Shown here: positions 62,001-64,000 of the stretch, in pieces
How positions within the stretch are numbered: position 1 is the first letter of the stretch
Layout: every line of letters begins with the position of its first letter
From: Pseudomonas sp. ACM7
Lineage (GTDB): Bacteria; Pseudomonadota; Gammaproteobacteria; Pseudomonadales; Pseudomonadaceae
Direction of reading: 5' to 3'
Length of the DNA stretch: 64,000 nt
Assembly (NCBI RefSeq): GCF_004136015.1
Contig: NZ_CP024866.1
Span: 4,224,529 to 4,288,528, forward strand
Notes under the pieces: model-generated
What the model was told of the DNA's origin: nothing
The model's database searches: none
Seen by the model: the letters and a program-made list of their open reading frames with translations, nothing else
Translations under genes and position numbers: made by a program

Positions 62001-62672
62001 GCCGAGGGCAATCACTTCGCCCCGGCCGTCGCCGAACACCTGCACTTCCAGATGTCGGGCGCGCTGGATGTACTTCTCGATGAACACCCCGGCGTCGCTG
62101 AAGTTGTTCTGGCCGAGGCGCTTGACGGCCTCAAAGGATTCGCTCAACTCGGCCGCACTGCGACACACGCGCATGCCGATGCCACCACCACCAGCGGTGC
62201 TTTTGAGCATCACCGGGTAGCCGACCTGTTCGCCGGCAATCAGCGCCGCGTCGAGGCTGTCGAGCAACTCGGTGCCTTCGAGCATCGGCACGCCGTGTTG
62301 CTTGGCCAAGGCGCGCGCGGTGTGCTTGAGACCGAACACTCGCAGCTGCTCTGGCGTCGGGCCGATGAAGGCGATGTTGGCGGCTTCGCACGCTTCGGCG
62401 AACGCGGCGTTTTCCGAGAGAAAACCGTAGCCGGGATGGATCGCCGTGGCGCCGGTGGATTTGGCGATGGCGAGGATTTTTTCGACGGCCAGATAGGTGC
62501 CGGCGGCTGCGCCTTCACCGAGACTGTGGGCTTCATCGGCTTGCAGGATGTGCAAACTGGCGGCATCGGCTTCGGAGTAAACGGCAACGCCCTGGACCTG
62601 CAACTCACGCAGGGTGCGCAGGATGCGACAGGCAATGGCGCCACGGTTGGCAATCAGGACTTTTTCGAACAT
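59010..62672 (-). CDS. Biotin-dependent urea/guanidine carboxylase
   Basis: This 1220-aa multidomain enzyme carboxylates urea or guanidine with ATP and bicarbonate. The domains are biotin carboxylase (about 1-450; MLKSTAGGGGIGMRV loop), carboxyltransferase A/B (about 470-760; TSVQDYPGRLGYWAVGVPP), carboxyltransferase C/D (about 805-1080), and biotinyl carrier (about 1150-1220; ILESMKMEI, biotin Lys). Residues about 766-803 are REPIN-derived and fall at the linker between the carboxyltransferase halves; the frame is kept, with no stop. The two DUF1989 genes upstream favour guanidine as substrate. Because linkers tolerate length changes, the enzyme could remain active. Confidence 0.9.
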   Translation of the reverse strand: MFEKVLIANRGAIACRILRTLRELQVQGVAVYSEADAASLHILQADEAHSLGEGAAAGTYLAVEKILAIAKSTGATAIHPGYGFLSENAAFAEACEAANIAFIGPTPEQLRVFGLKHTARALAKQHGVPMLEGTELLDSLDAALIAGEQVGYPVMLKSTAGGGGIGMRVCRSAAELSESFEAVKRLGQNNFSDAGVFIEKYIQRARHLEVQVFGDGRGEVIALGVRDCSVQRRNQKVLEETPAPSLPEGMAEALCAAAIKLARAVNYRSAGTVEFVFDSEDQRFYFLEVNTRLQVEHGVTEQVWSVDLVRWMVELAAGDLPPLSTLSQGLKADGHAIQARLYAEDPGRDFQPSPGLLTAVNFPAADGKHLRIDTWVEAGCEIPPYFDPMIAKVISWAPTREEAAADLHQALGDSLLYGVETNRNYLRQILLDVPFASGQPWTRCLEGLVYQTNTFEVLSAGTQTSVQDYPGRLGYWAVGVPPSGPMDSRALRFGNRLLGNDEGAAALEITMSGPLLRFNCDAVVAVTGTMIPLALNGETVPMNTALLVPAGATLSLGTIAGAGARSYLCLRGGLQVPDYLGSKSTFTLGQFGGHGGRALRAGDVLHLPALNDRSAGQQLAEEQVTELPVLRQIRVIYGPHGAPEYFTENYIGTFFATHWEVHFNSSRTGVRLIGPKPEWVRADGGEAGLHPSNIHDNPYAIGAVDFTGDMPVILGPDGPSLGGFVCPVTVIEADLWQLGQLKAGDKVQFQPVDLKTARNLALKWNTPCGSGLARESGMSDTSMSTDTPSSRASRIVAPPLPQGIVSPVVLDIGQDDTRLVARLSGDTHLLLEIGAPELDLVLRFRAHALMQALESQNLHGVIDLTPGIRSLQVHYQPEQLPLADLLGIVAGEWDAVCAARDLQVPSRIVHLPLSWDDPACQLAIEKYMTTVRKDAPWCPSNLEFIRRINDLPNLDEVQRTVFDASYLVMGLGDVYLGAPVATPLDPRHRLVTTKYNPARTWTAENSVGIGGAYMCVYGMEGPGGYQFVGRTLQMWNRYREVAAFDGKPWLLRFFDQIRFYPVSADELLRIRRDFPLGRFDLNIEHSQLNLADYQAFLTKEAESIAAFRDQQKGAFNAERERWIASGQAHFDSEELTPEVTEDAPLASGQQSVDSHIAGNLWQVQVETGSRVAAGDVLVILESMKMEIPLLAPMAGVVREIRVQPGSAVRAGQRVVVLELE
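60264..60376. repeat. REPIN inside the carboxylase coding sequence
   Basis: CCCCTGTGGGAGTGGCGGTG begins the left arm, which carries the same 16-bp interruption as at 13397-13488. The right arm is the normal GCGAGCAAGCCCGCTCCCAC ending at 60376. On the minus strand it is translated in frame as GSGLARESG...PPLPQG, the peptide expected from REP DNA. Confidence 0.85.
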
Positions 62673-62798
62673 GGCATAACCCCTGGAGGCGATAACGCAT
62701 CAGCCTCGACCTGGGATGCGGGCCGTCCCGCAGTTTTTCGATAGGCGCCAGGGTCGTCCCCGACGGCAAAAACAGTTCGCTTCAAACCACCGCGTAAC

Positions 62799-62891
62799 CC
62801 TGTGGGAGCGGGCTTGCTCGCGAAGGCGGAGTGTCAGTCGACATTAATGTTGAATGTGACGGCCCCTTCGCGAGCAAGCCCGCTCCCACAG
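62799..62891. repeat. REPIN (GTGGGAGCGGGC family) upstream of the carboxylase
   Basis: CTGTGGGAGCGGGCTTGCTC from 62800 and the inverted GCGAGCAAGCCCGCTCCCAC ending at 62891 sit inside the 306-bp gap between the DUF1989 gene and the carboxylase gene. The gap has no other gene. The hairpin could lower read-through from the upstream genes. Confidence 0.85.
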
Positions 62892-62978
62892 TAGATTTAG
62901 GGTGTTCTTACTGTTTGATGCACTGGCCTGAACGGGCCTGGCACAGGGCAAACAACCATCGACGTAACCGCACGAATT

Positions 62979-63620
62979 TCAGTTCCATACCAGCAGCTCC
63001 GCAGGGGTGGGGTTATAGGCATTGCATGGATTGTTCAGTTGCGGGCAGTTGGAGATCAGCACGATCACGTCCATCTCGGCCCGCAAGTCGGCGTATTTGC
63101 CCGGCGCCGAAATCCCGTCTTCAAACGTCAGCCCGCCATCCACCGTGACCGGTACGTTCATGAAGAAGTTGATGTTCGGCCCGATGTCGCCCTTGCCCAG
63201 TCGTCCATCGTGAACGCAGGCCCGCAGGTAGTTGTCGCGGCAGCTGTGCATGTAGCGTTTCTCCAACGCGTAACGCACGGTGTTGCTCTCTTGTGCGCAG
63301 GCGCCGCCGAGGGTGTCGTGACGGCCGCAGGTGTCGGCGACGATGGTCAGCATCGGCTTGCCGAGGTTGGAATAAAGCACGCTGCCGGTGCTCAGGTAGA
63401 CGCTGTTCTGTCGGCGCAACGTGCGTTGCACGTCGTAGCGCTCCTTTGGGTTGGCAACGCTGTAGAACAACGTGTCGACAGCCTGATTGCCTTCCAGATC
63501 GAGGATGCGCAAAGTCTGGCCAGCCTTGACTTCCATCAGCCACGGTTCGCCGGCCGGGATGGTGGCGCGGTAGACCGCAGCTTCTGGATGCTTTTGAGCG
63601 TTAGCGATTGCGAGTGACAT
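62979..63620 (-). CDS. cgdB: DUF1989 protein, urea amidolyase-associated protein 2 / carboxyguanidine deiminase subunit
   Basis: This 213-aa DUF1989 protein contains [47 protein letters not shown] with likely metal-binding Cys and His, and [21 protein letters not shown]. Members of this family next to urea carboxylase genes were later shown to form a carboxyguanidine deiminase (CgdAB). The gene is 11 bp after the second DUF1989 gene, so the pair is one unit. The A/B label follows gene order and is tentative. Confidence 0.8.
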   Translation of the reverse strand: MSLAIANAQKHPEAAVYRATIPAGEPWLMEVKAGQTLRILDLEGNQAVDTLFYSVANPKERYDVQRTLRRQNSVYLSTGSVLYSNLGKPMLTIVADTCGRHDTLGGACAQESNTVRYALEKRYMHSCRDNYLRACVHDGRLGKGDIGPNINFFMNVPVTVDGGLTFEDGISAPGKYADLRAEMDVIVLISNCPQLNNPCNAYNPTPAELLVWN

Positions 63621-63631
63621 GGCAGCGATCC

Positions 63632-64000
63632 TCAGGCGAACAGACGGTCGGTGTTGATGAAGCCGCGCTCGTTTTCCGGGCGCGAGGTGCGGCAGTGTTC
63701 GGCGACGCTGGCGTCAGCGTTCATCCAGCTCAACTTCAATGGTTTTGGCGCGTATTCAGGCGAAGGGTCCATCGGATGTTGCAGGGCGGTGAGCACCACC
63801 AGCGTGTCCATCGGCGCATACAACTCGATGTAGTCGCCGGCCCTGGAATTGCCTTCGACGAAGTGGAAATGCCCGGCCTCATCGACGTTCACCCGGCTAA
63901 ACAAATTGAGCGTCATCAGCAGGTCGGAAAGGCCCAGCCCCCACTTGCCCAGCTCCACCAACAAGTTGTCGGTGCCGTTGCGGAAGAAGCCGTTGCGCAG
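63632..64000 (-). CDS. cgdA: DUF1989 protein, urea amidolyase-associated protein 1 (3' part)
   Basis: The C-terminal 122 codons are in the window and the reading frame stays open to the right edge. Visible motifs are [56 protein letters not shown], and [19 protein letters not shown] at the end. The sequence [16 protein letters not shown] is typical of UAAP1. It is likely the heteromer partner of the following DUF1989 gene. Confidence 0.82.
   Translation of the reverse strand: MRNGFFRNGTDNLLVELGKWGLGLSDLLMTLNLFSRVNVDEAGHFHFVEGNSRAGDYIELYAPMDTLVVLTALQHPMDPSPEYAPKPLKLSWMNADASVAEHCRTSRPENERGFINTDRLFA

Noticed and set aside
59010..62672. Frameshift or pseudogene status of the carboxylase because of the internal repeat
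   Set aside because: The frame is continuous across the repeat and all downstream motifs, including the biotin site, are intact.

Overview
This window is chromosomal DNA from a fluorescent pseudomonad (Pseudomonas fluorescens group). The evidence is near-textbook Pseudomonas proteins (EmhABC/EmhR efflux system, XenB, PhaG, FosA, OlsBA, an OprD-type porin start) and at least three families of paired REP palindromes (REPINs) scattered between genes. Gene density is high, most starts have clear ribosome binding sites, and several operons have 1-4 bp stop/start overlaps. Strain and exact species cannot be fixed from the sequence alone.

Layout. 1-7.3 kb: the 5' end of an OprD-family porin, then the RND efflux operon emhABC (minus strand) divergent from its TetR repressor emhR, with a recognisable TtgR-type operator between them. 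7.4-10.1 kb: an ArsR-type regulator, an MFS exporter and the Old Yellow Enzyme XenB in one minus-strand operon, preceded by an array of ATATCG/CGATAT operator-like repeats. 10.1-13.4 kb: acpH, the ornithine-lipid genes olsB-olsA, and a divergent acyl-CoA-dehydrogenase-like protein. 13.5-17 kb: a periplasmic serine hydrolase, a small membrane protein, YceI and a ClsB-type cardiolipin synthase. 17-25.8 kb: periplasmic beta-glucosidase, a LemA/TPM/TPM operon, a METTL25-like methyltransferase, an EamA transporter, a PfpI/ribbon-helix-helix pair and YegP. 25.9-30.6 kb: a SIR2-like DUF4917 protein, an iron alcohol dehydrogenase, and an unusual alpha-oxoamine-synthase-like PLP enzyme paired with an MFS transporter. 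30.9-35.5 kb: LysR, CoA-transferase, HMG-CoA-lyase-like enzyme and an ACS-type MFS importer, which look like an uptake and cleavage pathway for a branched hydroxy-dicarboxylate.

35.6-41.3 kb holds small transport and stress genes: a YdcZ exporter and LysR, an antitoxin relic, fosA starting at TTG, LysE, a PAS-GAF-GGDEF cyclase, a KGG stress protein, DUF4142, and a low-affinity iron permease-like protein. 41.6-46.7 kb is the most accessory-looking stretch. It contains an orphan HsdR-N-type nuclease, a decayed IS4-family element sitting inside the loop of a rho-independent terminator, tandem AidA/PixA inclusion-body genes with a good sigma70 promoter, and tam. 47.2-52.2 kb encodes a complete five-subunit caa3-like cytochrome oxidase whose subunit II carries two c-type heme domains. 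53-57 kb: tRNA-Gly(CCC), phaG, rsuA, a CWC zinc-ribbon protein and a Cache-type diguanylate cyclase. 57.2-64 kb: allophanate hydrolase, a biotin-dependent urea/guanidine carboxylase and two DUF1989 proteins, the gene set now associated with guanidine degradation.

The most notable observations are a REPIN translated in frame inside the biotin carboxylase, exactly at a domain linker (about residues 766-803); the IS4 element inserted in a terminator loop; the diverged oxoamine-synthase/MFS pair; and the AidA tandem with a long leader. No CRISPR array, prophage, rRNA operon or replication origin was seen.
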